From a bacterium (GTDB lineage: Bacteria; Pseudomonadota; Alphaproteobacteria; Sphingomonadales; Sphingomonadaceae), in NCBI GenBank assembly GCA_030824575.1, contig JAVBXL010000042.1:45970-109969 (forward strand): DNA of 64,000 bases. Reading direction: 5' to 3'. The position numbers and the translations under genes were made by a program. Shown here piece after piece: positions 36,426-44,296 of this stretch. Each line of letters starts with the position of its first letter. The stretch's first letter is position 1. Below the pieces are notes generated by a model. The model saw only the letters and a list, made by a program, of their open reading frames with translations, was not told the DNA's origin and did no database searches.

Positions 36426-37424
36426 TCAGACCCAGCCTTCCAGCACCTGGTTCGGCGGCCGATGGCCATCGACCCAGGTGCGGATATTGGCGATCACCCG
36501 CGCGCCGGTCGCATCGCGTCCCTCGAATGTCGCGGAGCCCATATGCGGCAGCAACACGACGTTGGCCAGCGCCAGCAGCCGCGGATCGACCGCCGGCTCA
36601 TGGGTATAAACGTCAAAGCCCGCGCCGGCGATCCGCCCTTCGTCCAGCGCCGCGATCAGCGCCTGTTCGTCGGTGATTTCCGCGCGCGACGTGTTGATGA
36701 GATAGGCGTGCGGCTGCATCAGCCCGATCCGCCGCACGTCGATCACCCCGCGGCTGTCGGCGTTCAGCGGACAATGGATCGACACGATATCGCTCCCCTT
36801 CAGCAGCGCGTCCAGGTCGCCATGCCATTCCGCCTCCAGCTCCTGCTCCACTTCGAAGGGCAGGCGATGGCGGTTGTGATAGGCGATCGACAGGCCGAAG
36901 GCGCGGGCGCGGCGCGCGACGGCACGGCCGATCCGTCCCATGCCGATAATGCCCAGTTTCTTGCCGCCGATACGGTGGCCCAGCATCCCCGACGGGCTCC
37001 AGCCGCGCCATTCGCCGGTGCGGACCAGCTTCTCGCCCTCGGCCAGGCGACGCGGCACCGACAGGATCAACGCCATCGTCATGTCGGCCGTGTCCTCGGT
37101 CAGCACGCCGGGCGTATTGGTGACGATGATCCCCTTCGCCCGCGCTGCCGACAGGTCGATATGATCGACCCCGCTGCCGAAACTGGCGATCAGTTGCAGC
37201 CGTTCCGGCGCGGCCGCCAGCAGCGCGGCGTCGATCTGGTCGCTGATGCACGGCACCAGCACGTCGCACTGGGCCATGGCGCGGGCAAGGTCGGTGCGGT
37301 TCATCGCGACATCGCCGATATTGAAGCTGGCATCGAACAATTCGGCCATGCGCGCCTCCACATTGGGCGGCAGGCGGCGCGTGACGATGACGCGCGGCTT
37401 TGCGGGACGCGGTTTTCTGGCCAT
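36426..37424 (-). CDS. D-2-hydroxyacid dehydrogenase (glyoxylate reductase-like)
   Basis: A 332-aa NAD(P)-dependent oxidoreductase of the D-isomer 2-hydroxyacid family, reducing a 2-keto acid such as glyoxylate or hydroxypyruvate. The NAD-binding Rossmann motif is GIIGMGRIGRAVARRARAFG. The catalytic triad is visible: Arg in LINTSRAEITDE, Glu in VYTHEPAV and His in VLLPHMGSAT. SFGSGVDHIDL is the substrate-binding loop. The ATG at 37424 begins MARKPRPAKPRVIVTRRLP; the frame is open to 37460. It ends 4 bases from the convergent PA2169-family stop. Confidence 0.9.
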   Translation of the reverse strand: MARKPRPAKPRVIVTRRLPPNVEARMAELFDASFNIGDVAMNRTDLARAMAQCDVLVPCISDQIDAALLAAAPERLQLIASFGSGVDHIDLSAARAKGIIVTNTPGVLTEDTADMTMALILSVPRRLAEGEKLVRTGEWRGWSPSGMLGHRIGGKKLGIIGMGRIGRAVARRARAFGLSIAYHNRHRLPFEVEQELEAEWHGDLDALLKGSDIVSIHCPLNADSRGVIDVRRIGLMQPHAYLINTSRAEITDEQALIAALDEGRIAGAGFDVYTHEPAVDPRLLALANVVLLPHMGSATFEGRDATGARVIANIRTWVDGHRPPNQVLEGWV

Positions 37425-37564
37425 GACCAAGCCGCTATGCCCGCCCGCGTCGCCGGTCAAGCGGATATGGCGACTGGCAACGCAACCGGCGACATCAACG
37501 CTTGTCGGGGTGGGCCGTGCCGGCGTATGGGAAGGCCATGGGTGACATGGAATTTAGGTCTGGA

Positions 37565-38035
37565 ATGAAGCGTCTTTTGCTGGCCGCTGGCGTGGTCGCG
37601 TCCTTGACGACGGCGGGCACGGTGCTGGCCGGGCCAAGCAAGCCGGTCCCCTATTGGGCGTCGCTGTCGCAGGATGAGGCGCGGATGCGCGTCGGGCCGA
37701 GCCTGGATTACCCGTCCAACTGGATCTACCGCCGCCGCGACCTGCCCGTAAAGGTCGTGCAGGTGCTGGGCCTCTGGCGCAAGGTGGAAGACCCCGATGG
37801 CGCGCAGGGCTGGATGCATGTCCGCCTGCTCAGCGACACGCCGACCGCGATCGTCCGGTCAGAGGTCGCGCCGCTGCGCGAATCGCCGCGCGACGGATCG
37901 CGGGCCTTGTACCGAGCGGAACGCGGTGTGGTCGGGCGACTGGGCGACTGTTCGGGCGGCTGGTGCAATTTCGACGCCAAGGGCCAGCGCGGCTATGTGA
38001 AGGCCAGCGACGTCTGGGGCGCGACCGGCGGCTGA
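37565..38035 (+). CDS. Exported SH3-domain protein
   Basis: A 156-aa protein with a signal peptide (MKRLLLAAGVVASLTTAGTVLAG) and two bacterial SH3-like units: YWASLSQDEARMRVGPSLDYPSNWIYRRRDLPVKVVQVLGLWRKVEDPDGAQGWMHVRLL, then a second from TAIVRSEVAPLRESPRDGSRALYRAERGVVGRLGDCSGGWCNFDAKGQRGYVKASDVWG. Such domains usually bind peptidoglycan or other periplasmic targets. ATGs at 37538, 37547 and 37565 are in frame; the last starts the signal peptide. It is divergent from the dehydrogenase and convergent with the next gene, two bases apart. Confidence 0.85.
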   Translation: MKRLLLAAGVVASLTTAGTVLAGPSKPVPYWASLSQDEARMRVGPSLDYPSNWIYRRRDLPVKVVQVLGLWRKVEDPDGAQGWMHVRLLSDTPTAIVRSEVAPLRESPRDGSRALYRAERGVVGRLGDCSGGWCNFDAKGQRGYVKASDVWGATGG

Positions 38036-38037
38036 TC

Positions 38038-38649
38038 TTATCGCCGCCGTTCGACCGATACGGAGAATCTCGGCACAAGCGCGCAATCGGCCGGTGCCGT
38101 CCCTAAAGCAGCGCGATCGATGCAATTGGCGGCTGACGCGAAATTCGCCGCGATCGCCGCGCGAACGATGCCATTGTCCCGCATCCCGGCATCCACGCCT
38201 CCACCCTGCGCCGATGTCGTAATCTCCCGGTCGAAGATCGTCTGGCCGTTGTCGATACGCACCAGTTGGTAATGCATCGTCACGCTAGCCTCGTTCTTGG
38301 TGGCGATGCGGAACGGCGTGTCGCTCCCTTTCCATTGCACCATCAGCCGCGCACGACCGGACGCCGCATCGGGGGCGAGCATATTCATCCGCTCGAAACT
38401 CTCGCGCAGCGCCGTATTGACGCTCGACCGCTTGGCCGCCGCGATCCAGTTGAGCGCGGAGCTTTTGATCGTGGGCGGCAACCCTGCAATCTCACCCGTC
38501 TCGATCCGGTGATGCAGCGGATGGCTAGCCGCCACAGGCCGCGGCGTTTCGGGTGCGAAGGGCAATCCGATCGCCACCATCGGAATATCGGCCGCGGCCA
38601 GCGGCGACGCCGTCAGGATGAGCATGATCGCGATGATAGGATGGCGCAT
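38038..38649 (-). CDS. Exported protein of unknown function
   Basis: A 203-aa protein from the ATG at 38649, with a signal peptide (MRHPIIAIMLILTASPLAAA). I do not recognise the family. The mature region has a Pro/His-rich opening, an Arg/Lys-rich helix, then a beta-rich segment ASVTMHYQLVRIDNGQTIFDREITTSAQGGG and a late pair of Cys (ANCIDRA and ADCALV) that could form a disulfide. The combination of surface export, a ligand-like beta region and a conserved-looking ending suggests an envelope protein. It is separated from the amidohydrolase operon by that operon's terminator. Confidence 0.65.
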   Translation of the reverse strand: MRHPIIAIMLILTASPLAAADIPMVAIGLPFAPETPRPVAASHPLHHRIETGEIAGLPPTIKSSALNWIAAAKRSSVNTALRESFERMNMLAPDAASGRARLMVQWKGSDTPFRIATKNEASVTMHYQLVRIDNGQTIFDREITTSAQGGGVDAGMRDNGIVRAAIAANFASAANCIDRAALGTAPADCALVPRFSVSVERRR

Positions 38650-38714
38650 GACGCCTTTATCGGCGGCCATTCCTGATCATTCGGTTAAAGCTGCGACGCC
38701 CGCCCCGCACGGAC

Positions 38715-38738
38715 AAGAAAAAGGGGGCCGACGCCCCC
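38715..38738 (-). terminator. Terminator of the transporter–amidohydrolase operon
   Basis: The minus strand has GGGGGC, GTCG, GCCCCC, then TTTTTCTT: a six-pair G/C stem with a tetraloop. It begins 9 bases past the stop at 38747. Confidence 0.85.
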
Positions 38739-38746
38739 CTCCCCCC

Positions 38747-40165
38747 TCACCATTCATACGCCTTGGGCAACGCGCCCTCGGTCGGCGTCGCATAGCGGTC
38801 ACGCAGCTTGGTCTGGCGGTTTTCGAGCGGTTGCTGCACGCCGTCGATCCAGACCGCGACCGGGGCGGATGTCATTTCCAGCGGATCGCCGTCCCAGATC
38901 ACCACGTCGCCCGCCTTGCCGGCCTTCAGCGACCCGATCCGGTCGCCCAGCCCCATCGCTTCGGCCGGGGCCGATGTGATGGTGCGCAGCGCCTGCCCCC
39001 AGCTAAGGCCGGTGGCGCCGGGCACCTTCAGCAGCGCCACCATATTGCCCGCCTGTTGCGTCGCCGCCCGCAATTGCAGCGCATCGTCACCGGTGAGCAT
39101 CCCCATGGAGACGGACACGCCCGCCTTCACGAGGCGGCCGACATTGCTCTGGGTCGCGGCCAGCTTTTCGAAGCTGGAAGGCAGGTCTTCCAGACCCGCG
39201 GTGATGACCGGCACCTTGGCCGCCGCGATCTGCGGCGCGACTATCCAGCCTTCGGTCGCCCCGGCCAGGATCAGTTTCAAAGCCGGGAAATCCTGCCGCA
39301 GCGCCAGCACCGCCAATATGTCGCGCGCGCTTTCGGCATGGACCATCAGCGGCATGGCGCCGCTGACGACCGGGACGAGAGCCTCCGCATCGACGCGGTT
39401 GAGCAGGGCGTCCCTGGATCGGCCATCATAGCTGGCGGGGGCTTTGGCATAGTCCTGTGCTTCGCGGAGCATCATCTTGAAGGTCAGGATCATCGCCGCG
39501 CGGCTGCCGCCCGCTTCCTGCACGCCCGCTTCGCCCATCTCGACATATTGGAAGGCGCGGGCCTTGGTGATCGGACTCATGTCCGCGCCCAGATCGACCA
39601 CTGCGCCCTGGCCCGCGAAGATGTTCGTGCCGGTGGCGGGCGCGACGACGGCGCGGGTGATGCCCGCGGTGCGGCTGATCGCGATCGGGTTGGCCAGCGG
39701 ATTGATGACCGGCGCAACGTCGATCGCCGCGGAGAAGGGCGATCGGGCGCTGGTGTCGTTGGTTTCCTTGACCCCCGGCACTTCGGCCAGCCCCACGCGG
39801 GAGAAGCCCGACATGATGCCCGGCGTCACCCATTTGCCGCCCGCGTCGATGGTCTTGACGCCCGCAGGGACGGCCACGCCCGCGCCGGCGGCGACGACCT
39901 TGCCCGCGCTGATGACGACGGTGCCGTTCTTGATGGGTTCGGAGCCGTCGCCGATGGCCAGCGTCGCGCCGGTGATGGCGATGGATTGGGCAAGAGCTGG
40001 GGTTGTGGTGGCGAGCAAAATGGCCCCCAAGACCGTTCGGGCTGAGCCTGTCGAAGCCGCCTTCCGTCTTTTCAACACGTGAGAAGGAAAGCCCTTCGAC
40101 ATTCGAACGAGACAGGCGGCTCGTTGGAACAGGGCGAACGGCGTTTTGTTGGTGGGATAGGTCAT
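38747..40165 (-). CDS. Exported amidohydrolase-family protein lacking the HxH motif
   Basis: A 472-aa imidazolonepropionase-like amidohydrolase fold. The composite N-terminal barrel start IAITGATLAIGDGSEPIKNGTVVISAGKVVAAG and GGKWVTPGIMSGFSRVGL are present, but the HxH that normally follows PG is replaced by SGFS, so the metal site is incomplete; LMVHAES keeps one His and MLTGDDALQL sits where the last Asp is expected. The ATG at 40165 overlaps the previous stop (ATGA), giving an N-terminus in which about 37 residues are encoded by a palindromic repeat before the hydrophobic ARTVLGAILLATTTPALAQ. A shorter start at 40102 (MSKGF) is possible. Confidence 0.85.
   Translation of the reverse strand: MTYPTNKTPFALFQRAACLVRMSKGFPSHVLKRRKAASTGSARTVLGAILLATTTPALAQSIAITGATLAIGDGSEPIKNGTVVISAGKVVAAGAGVAVPAGVKTIDAGGKWVTPGIMSGFSRVGLAEVPGVKETNDTSARSPFSAAIDVAPVINPLANPIAISRTAGITRAVVAPATGTNIFAGQGAVVDLGADMSPITKARAFQYVEMGEAGVQEAGGSRAAMILTFKMMLREAQDYAKAPASYDGRSRDALLNRVDAEALVPVVSGAMPLMVHAESARDILAVLALRQDFPALKLILAGATEGWIVAPQIAAAKVPVITAGLEDLPSSFEKLAATQSNVGRLVKAGVSVSMGMLTGDDALQLRAATQQAGNMVALLKVPGATGLSWGQALRTITSAPAEAMGLGDRIGSLKAGKAGDVVIWDGDPLEMTSAPVAVWIDGVQQPLENRQTKLRDRYATPTEGALPKAYEW
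40033..40141. repeat. Palindromic element inside a coding region
   Basis: The outer arms are CCGTTCGGGCTGAGCCTG and CAGGGCGAACGG, with TCGAAG and CTTCGA inside, 109 bases. It lies in frame within the 5' end of the amidohydrolase gene at 38747–40165, between codons for MTYPTNKT and the hydrophobic core of the signal peptide. No stop codon results. Confidence 0.8.
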
Positions 40166-41571
40166 TTCACGTCTCCCGCGCCGATCTGGCCCAGTTCGAA
40201 ATCGACCACCGGCCGCAGCTTGGGATTGGCGCTGTCGTACAGCAGTGCGCCGTCGATCCACACTTTCTCCGGCCGCGTATAGGTGCTGAACGGATTGCCG
40301 TTCCACAGCACGACATCGGCCATCTTGCCGACCTTCAGGCTGCCGGTCTGCTGATCGATACCCATGGCGCGCGCCGGGTTGATGGCGAGCCAGGTCCATG
40401 CGACCTCGTCCGCTATGTCGATGCCCATGCGCCGCCCGGCGCCCAGCGCCTTGGCCGCTTCCTGGTTCAGCCGCTGGATGCCATCCTGATCGTCGCTATG
40501 GACGATGGCGCAGGCCCCTGCCCGATGCACCAAGGGCAGGTTTTCCTTGATGCCGTCATAGGCTTCCATCTTGAAGCCGTACCAGTCGCCCCACAGCGCC
40601 GCGCATATGCCATTGTCGCGCAGCAGGTCGGCGATCTTGTACGCCTCGACCGCGTGGTGGAAGGCCGTGACTTTATAGCCGAATTCCTTGGACATATCGA
40701 TGACATTGGCCATCTCGTCCGCACGGTAGCAATGGTTCTGGACCAGGATCTTGCCTTCCAGCACGTCGGCCAGCGTCTCCATGCCCAGATCGCGCGTCTG
40801 GTCCTTTCCGGCGGCGCGCTTCTTCTGATATTCGCGCGCCTTGATCCAGGTCTGGCGGTTCACGGCCATATTGCCCATGCGAGTGGCAGGCTCGCGGCCC
40901 TTGCTGCCATAGACGCGCTTGGGATTTTCGCCGCAGGCCATTTTCAGGCCTTGCGGCGCGCCGGGGAACTTCATCCCCTGCATGGTGCGGGTCGGCACGT
41001 TCTTCAGCGTCACGCTGCGCCCGCCGAACAGGTTGGCCGAGCCGGGCAGGATTTGCAGGCTGGTCACGCCGCCATTGGCGAGCGCGCGGGAAAAGCCCGC
41101 ATCCTGCGGCCAGATGCTATGTTCGGCCCACACATGGGCGGTGACCGGCGCGGTCGCCTCATTGCCGTCGCTATTGGCCTCCACGCCGGGGGATGGATAG
41201 TCGCCCAGATGGCTGTGGATGTCGATGACGCCTGGCGTCACATATTTGCCCGTGCCGTCGAACACCGCGATGTCGGCCGGGATCGGCGTGTCCGGGCCTC
41301 CGATCGCAGTCACCTTGCCTTCGGACAGGAACACCACGCCATTATCGATGCGGCCGCCCTCGCCATCAAAGATGGTCGCCCCCCGGATCGCCGTGGGACG
41401 TCCAGGATAGGCTCTATAGGTCGATGGATAGGGGTTTGCCGGCTCGGCGGATGAGCCCTGATTCTGGCCCTGCGACGCAGGCGCCTCGTCCTTGTCCTTG
41501 CGCGCGACGGCAGGTCCGGCGACCCCCGCAAGCAGCGCCGCCATCAGCAGCGCGCGTCCATATGCCTTCAT
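40162..41571 (-). CDS. Exported metal-dependent amidohydrolase
   Basis: A 469-aa imidazolonepropionase-like hydrolase with a signal peptide (MKAYGRALLMAALLAGVAGPAVA-R) and a low-complexity Gln/Ser/Pro linker. Ligands are visible: HSHLGDYPSP (HxH), KILVQNHCYRADE (His), VTAFHHAVEAYK (His) and AIVHSDDQDG (Asp), so a two-metal site is likely. The C-terminal VDFELGQIGAGDVK closes the fold. It is translationally coupled at both ends: its ATG overlaps the transporter stop and its stop overlaps the next gene's ATG. Together with the peptide transporter, hydrolysis of an N-acyl or cyclic peptide product is a fair guess. Confidence 0.9.
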   Translation of the reverse strand: MKAYGRALLMAALLAGVAGPAVARKDKDEAPASQGQNQGSSAEPANPYPSTYRAYPGRPTAIRGATIFDGEGGRIDNGVVFLSEGKVTAIGGPDTPIPADIAVFDGTGKYVTPGVIDIHSHLGDYPSPGVEANSDGNEATAPVTAHVWAEHSIWPQDAGFSRALANGGVTSLQILPGSANLFGGRSVTLKNVPTRTMQGMKFPGAPQGLKMACGENPKRVYGSKGREPATRMGNMAVNRQTWIKAREYQKKRAAGKDQTRDLGMETLADVLEGKILVQNHCYRADEMANVIDMSKEFGYKVTAFHHAVEAYKIADLLRDNGICAALWGDWYGFKMEAYDGIKENLPLVHRAGACAIVHSDDQDGIQRLNQEAAKALGAGRRMGIDIADEVAWTWLAINPARAMGIDQQTGSLKVGKMADVVLWNGNPFSTYTRPEKVWIDGALLYDSANPKLRPVVDFELGQIGAGDVK

Positions 41572-43091
41572 GCCTTTTCCTCCGCACCGATCAGGTCGAG
41601 ATGCATCAACTTTTTGATATATGGGGATACGAGCAGCACCACCCCGCCCACCACGATCGCGAACCAGCCGATGCGGCTATACACGTCCAGCACCTGCGTC
41701 ACATCGCCCGCCTCCCCGCTGCCGGTGGCACGGGCAATGAGGCCGGCGATGAAATTGCCCGCCGCCATCGCCAGGAACCATGTGCCCATGACCAGCCCAA
41801 CCATGTTCGACACCGACAGCCGCGTCATGGCGGACAGGCCGACCGGCGAGAAGCAGAGTTCGGCCATGGTGTGGAAGAGATAGATCAGGAAGACGAAGAG
41901 GACCGGGGTCAGATTGTCTCCCGCCATCGCCGCGCCCGCGACCAGCACCAGGAACCCCGCGCCGCACAGCACCAGGCCGATGCCGAACTTGGCAGGCGAG
42001 GATGGCTCCAGCCGGCGCTTGTCGAGGAACGTCCACAACACCGCGAACAACGGCGCCAGCAGGATGATGAACACCGAATTGACCGACTGGAACAGCGAGG
42101 CAGGCACCTCCCAGCCCAATATGCCACGATCCACATTGCGGTCGGTGAAGATGTTGAGCGACGATCCGGTCTGTTCGAACAGCCCCCAGAAGAGCGGGTT
42201 CAAGGCGATCAGGAACAGCGCGGCGAACATCCGGTCGCGATCGATCTTCCCCAGCGTGCCAACCGTCCGCCACAATATATACACCACCGTCAGCGCCGAA
42301 AAGCCCAGCAGCGCATAGCCCAGCAGTTCGGCATAACGGATCACCAGCCAGATGGCGGCGACGCCCAGCGCGGCGGCCAGATAGATTGTCCATTCCTGGC
42401 TGAGGCCGGTCGCGGTCCGCTGGCGAAGCTGCTGCGGCGCGGGCGGCTCGCCCTTGCCCAACAGCCAGGGTTTCAACCACACGAACATGACCAGACCCGC
42501 CAGCATCCCCACGCCCGCTGCGCCGAAGCCCCAACTCCAGCCCCACAGTTCGCCGAGCAGGCCGCACACGATCGGGCCGAGCATCCCGCCCATGTTGATG
42601 CCCATATAGAAGATGGAGAAGGCCGGATCGCGGCGATGATCGTCGCGGGCATAGAGTTCGCCCACCAGAACGGAGATATTGGCTTTCAGGAACCCCGTCC
42701 CCACGATGATGCTGGCCAGCGCGAAGTAGAAACCGTTGAGGAACAGCGGGTCTTGCCCGCCCGGCCCCTCGGTGATGGCGATCAGGAAATGGCCGATCGC
42801 GATGAACACGCCGCCCACCAGCACCGCCTTGCGCGGTCCCAGGAATCGGTCGGCCAGATAGCCGCCGATGACCGGCGTGATATAGACCAGCGACGTGTAG
42901 GCACCGTAGAGCAGATACGCCTTGTCCTCGCCGAAGAGGAAATGTTTGGTGAGGTAAAAGATCAGGATGGCGCGCATCCCGTAATAGGAGAAACGCTCCC
43001 ACATTTCCGCGAAAAAGAGCAGATACAGCCCGCGCGGATGGCCGAGCCAGGTCTTGCCCGCCTCGACCGAGTTCATGTCCGAAATCGCCAT
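41568..43091 (-). CDS. POT/PTR family proton-coupled peptide transporter
   Basis: A 507-aa inner-membrane di/tripeptide:proton symporter with about 14 hydrophobic segments. The family's ExxERFxYYG motif is AEMWERFSYYGMRAILIFYL near residue 30, and FSIFYMGINMGGMLGP (the PTR2 signature) lies near residue 160. FEQTGSSLNIF in the second half is also conserved. It is the first gene of the operon; the two amidohydrolases follow with ATGA overlaps. This arrangement would couple extracytoplasmic hydrolysis with uptake of the released peptide. Confidence 0.92.
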   Translation of the reverse strand: MAISDMNSVEAGKTWLGHPRGLYLLFFAEMWERFSYYGMRAILIFYLTKHFLFGEDKAYLLYGAYTSLVYITPVIGGYLADRFLGPRKAVLVGGVFIAIGHFLIAITEGPGGQDPLFLNGFYFALASIIVGTGFLKANISVLVGELYARDDHRRDPAFSIFYMGINMGGMLGPIVCGLLGELWGWSWGFGAAGVGMLAGLVMFVWLKPWLLGKGEPPAPQQLRQRTATGLSQEWTIYLAAALGVAAIWLVIRYAELLGYALLGFSALTVVYILWRTVGTLGKIDRDRMFAALFLIALNPLFWGLFEQTGSSLNIFTDRNVDRGILGWEVPASLFQSVNSVFIILLAPLFAVLWTFLDKRRLEPSSPAKFGIGLVLCGAGFLVLVAGAAMAGDNLTPVLFVFLIYLFHTMAELCFSPVGLSAMTRLSVSNMVGLVMGTWFLAMAAGNFIAGLIARATGSGEAGDVTQVLDVYSRIGWFAIVVGGVVLLVSPYIKKLMHLDLIGAEEKA

Positions 43092-43232
43092 TCGGCACCC
43101 TTTGCATATCTTGTGTCCGGCCTGCCGATCGGCGGCCGCTTATGGTGCGCAGCCTAGAACCTATCGGTTCGTCCTGTCAAAAGCGCACCCCGCCCTTGCG
43201 TCGAAGCGAACAGCGCGCCATCTGTCAGCGCG

Positions 43233-43811
43233 ATGTTCAACGACCTCTCCTCCCCGCTCGCCCTGCTCCAGACCCGCCGTTCCGGCAAGCCGCGCGACCT
43301 GATCGCGCCCGGCCCGGACGACGCGCAATTGCGCCAGATTTTGGAGGTGGCGCTGCGCACCCCCGACCATGGCAAGCTGGCACCGTGGCGCTTCGTGATC
43401 GTGCGGCCGGACCAGCGGGCCGCGCTGGCGGACCTTTTGGAAACCGCCTATCGCGCCGAAAAGCCGGACGCCGGCCGGCTGGAGATCGAGGCAATGCACC
43501 AGTTCGCGCATCAGGCCCCGACCCTGGTGGTCGCCTTGTCCGCGCCAGTGGCGGGCAGCAAGATCCCGGTCTGGGAACAGCAATTGTCCGTCGGCGCGGC
43601 GATCATGAACCTGCTCCATGCCACCCATGCGTTGGGCTTTGCCGGCGGCTGGCTGACCGGATGGCCGACCTATAATGCGGACATTCGCGCAGCCTTTGGC
43701 GCGCCGGGCGAATCCATCGCCGGATTCGTCTTCATCGGCACCCCGGCAAAAGCGCAGGAAGAACGGCCGCGGCCAGAATATGACGCGATCGTTTCGACCT
43801 GGGACATATAA
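43233..43811 (+). CDS. Nitroreductase family protein (YdjA-like)
   Basis: A 192-aa flavin (FMN) oxidoreductase. It opens LLQTRRSGKPRDLIAPGPDDAQLRQILEVALRTPDHGKLAPWRFVIV, the YdjA-type form of the nitroreductase fold with the FMN-phosphate-binding Arg residues, and later has LSVGAAIMNLLHATHALGFAGGWLTGW with the conserved Gly-rich helix. The length matches YdjA. The physiological substrate is unknown. A GntR regulator follows on the same strand 73 bases downstream. Confidence 0.9.
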   Translation: MFNDLSSPLALLQTRRSGKPRDLIAPGPDDAQLRQILEVALRTPDHGKLAPWRFVIVRPDQRAALADLLETAYRAEKPDAGRLEIEAMHQFAHQAPTLVVALSAPVAGSKIPVWEQQLSVGAAIMNLLHATHALGFAGGWLTGWPTYNADIRAAFGAPGESIAGFVFIGTPAKAQEERPRPEYDAIVSTWDI

Positions 43812-43883
43812 TTGCGAACGCAAAGCTTTGCCGCACAACCATGCGGATTGACGCGCATGGCTGTATTATGGCACTGATGCACT

Positions 43884-44228
43884 ATGGCCGACGAATCCAA
43901 ACCCGTCTATCTCCGCCTGCGTGAGATCATCGCCGCTTCCATCCTGGATGGGGAATTTTCCGACGGCGACCTGCTGCCATCGGTGCGCGCGTTCGCCGCG
44001 ACGCAAGGCGCGAACCCGCTGACCGTGGCCAAGGCTTATCAAAGCTTTCAGGATGACGGGCTGGTGGTCGTAAAGCGCGGCGTCGGCATGTTCGTCGCCG
44101 ACGGCGCGACCCGCCGCCTGCGCGAAGCCGAACGCGAACGCTTTCTCGACAGCGTCTGGCCCCCAGTCGCGGCGCAGATCAAGCGGCTGGGCATCCGGCT
44201 GGACGATCTGGATCTGGCGAAGGCGTAA
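43884..44228 (+). CDS. GntR family regulator, YtrA-type (DNA-binding domain only)
   Basis: A 114-aa transcription factor. The winged helix runs from PVYLRLREIIAASILDGEFSDGDLLPSVRAFAATQGANPLTVAKAYQSFQDDGLVVVKRGVGMFV, the GntR signature with the LPSVR start of the recognition region. The C-terminal 40 residues form a short dimerisation helix and no effector domain, as in the YtrA subfamily, which usually represses neighbouring transporter operons. None is adjacent here, so the target is unclear. Confidence 0.88.
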   Translation: MADESKPVYLRLREIIAASILDGEFSDGDLLPSVRAFAATQGANPLTVAKAYQSFQDDGLVVVKRGVGMFVADGATRRLREAERERFLDSVWPPVAAQIKRLGIRLDDLDLAKA

Positions 44229-44242
44229 AACCTATTCAACAA

Positions 44243-44283
44243 CCGTTCGGGCGGAGCCCTTCGACTTCGCTCAGGGCGAACGG
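44243..44283. repeat. Short palindromic element (minimal GTTCG/CGAAC copy)
   Basis: 41 bases: CCGTTCGGGCGGAGCCCTTC followed by a right half ending CTCAGGGCGAACGG. This is the shortest copy in the window, essentially two arms with almost no centre. It lies between the converging GntR gene and prsT. Confidence 0.8.
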
Positions 44284-44296
44284 ATTGATAGAATAA

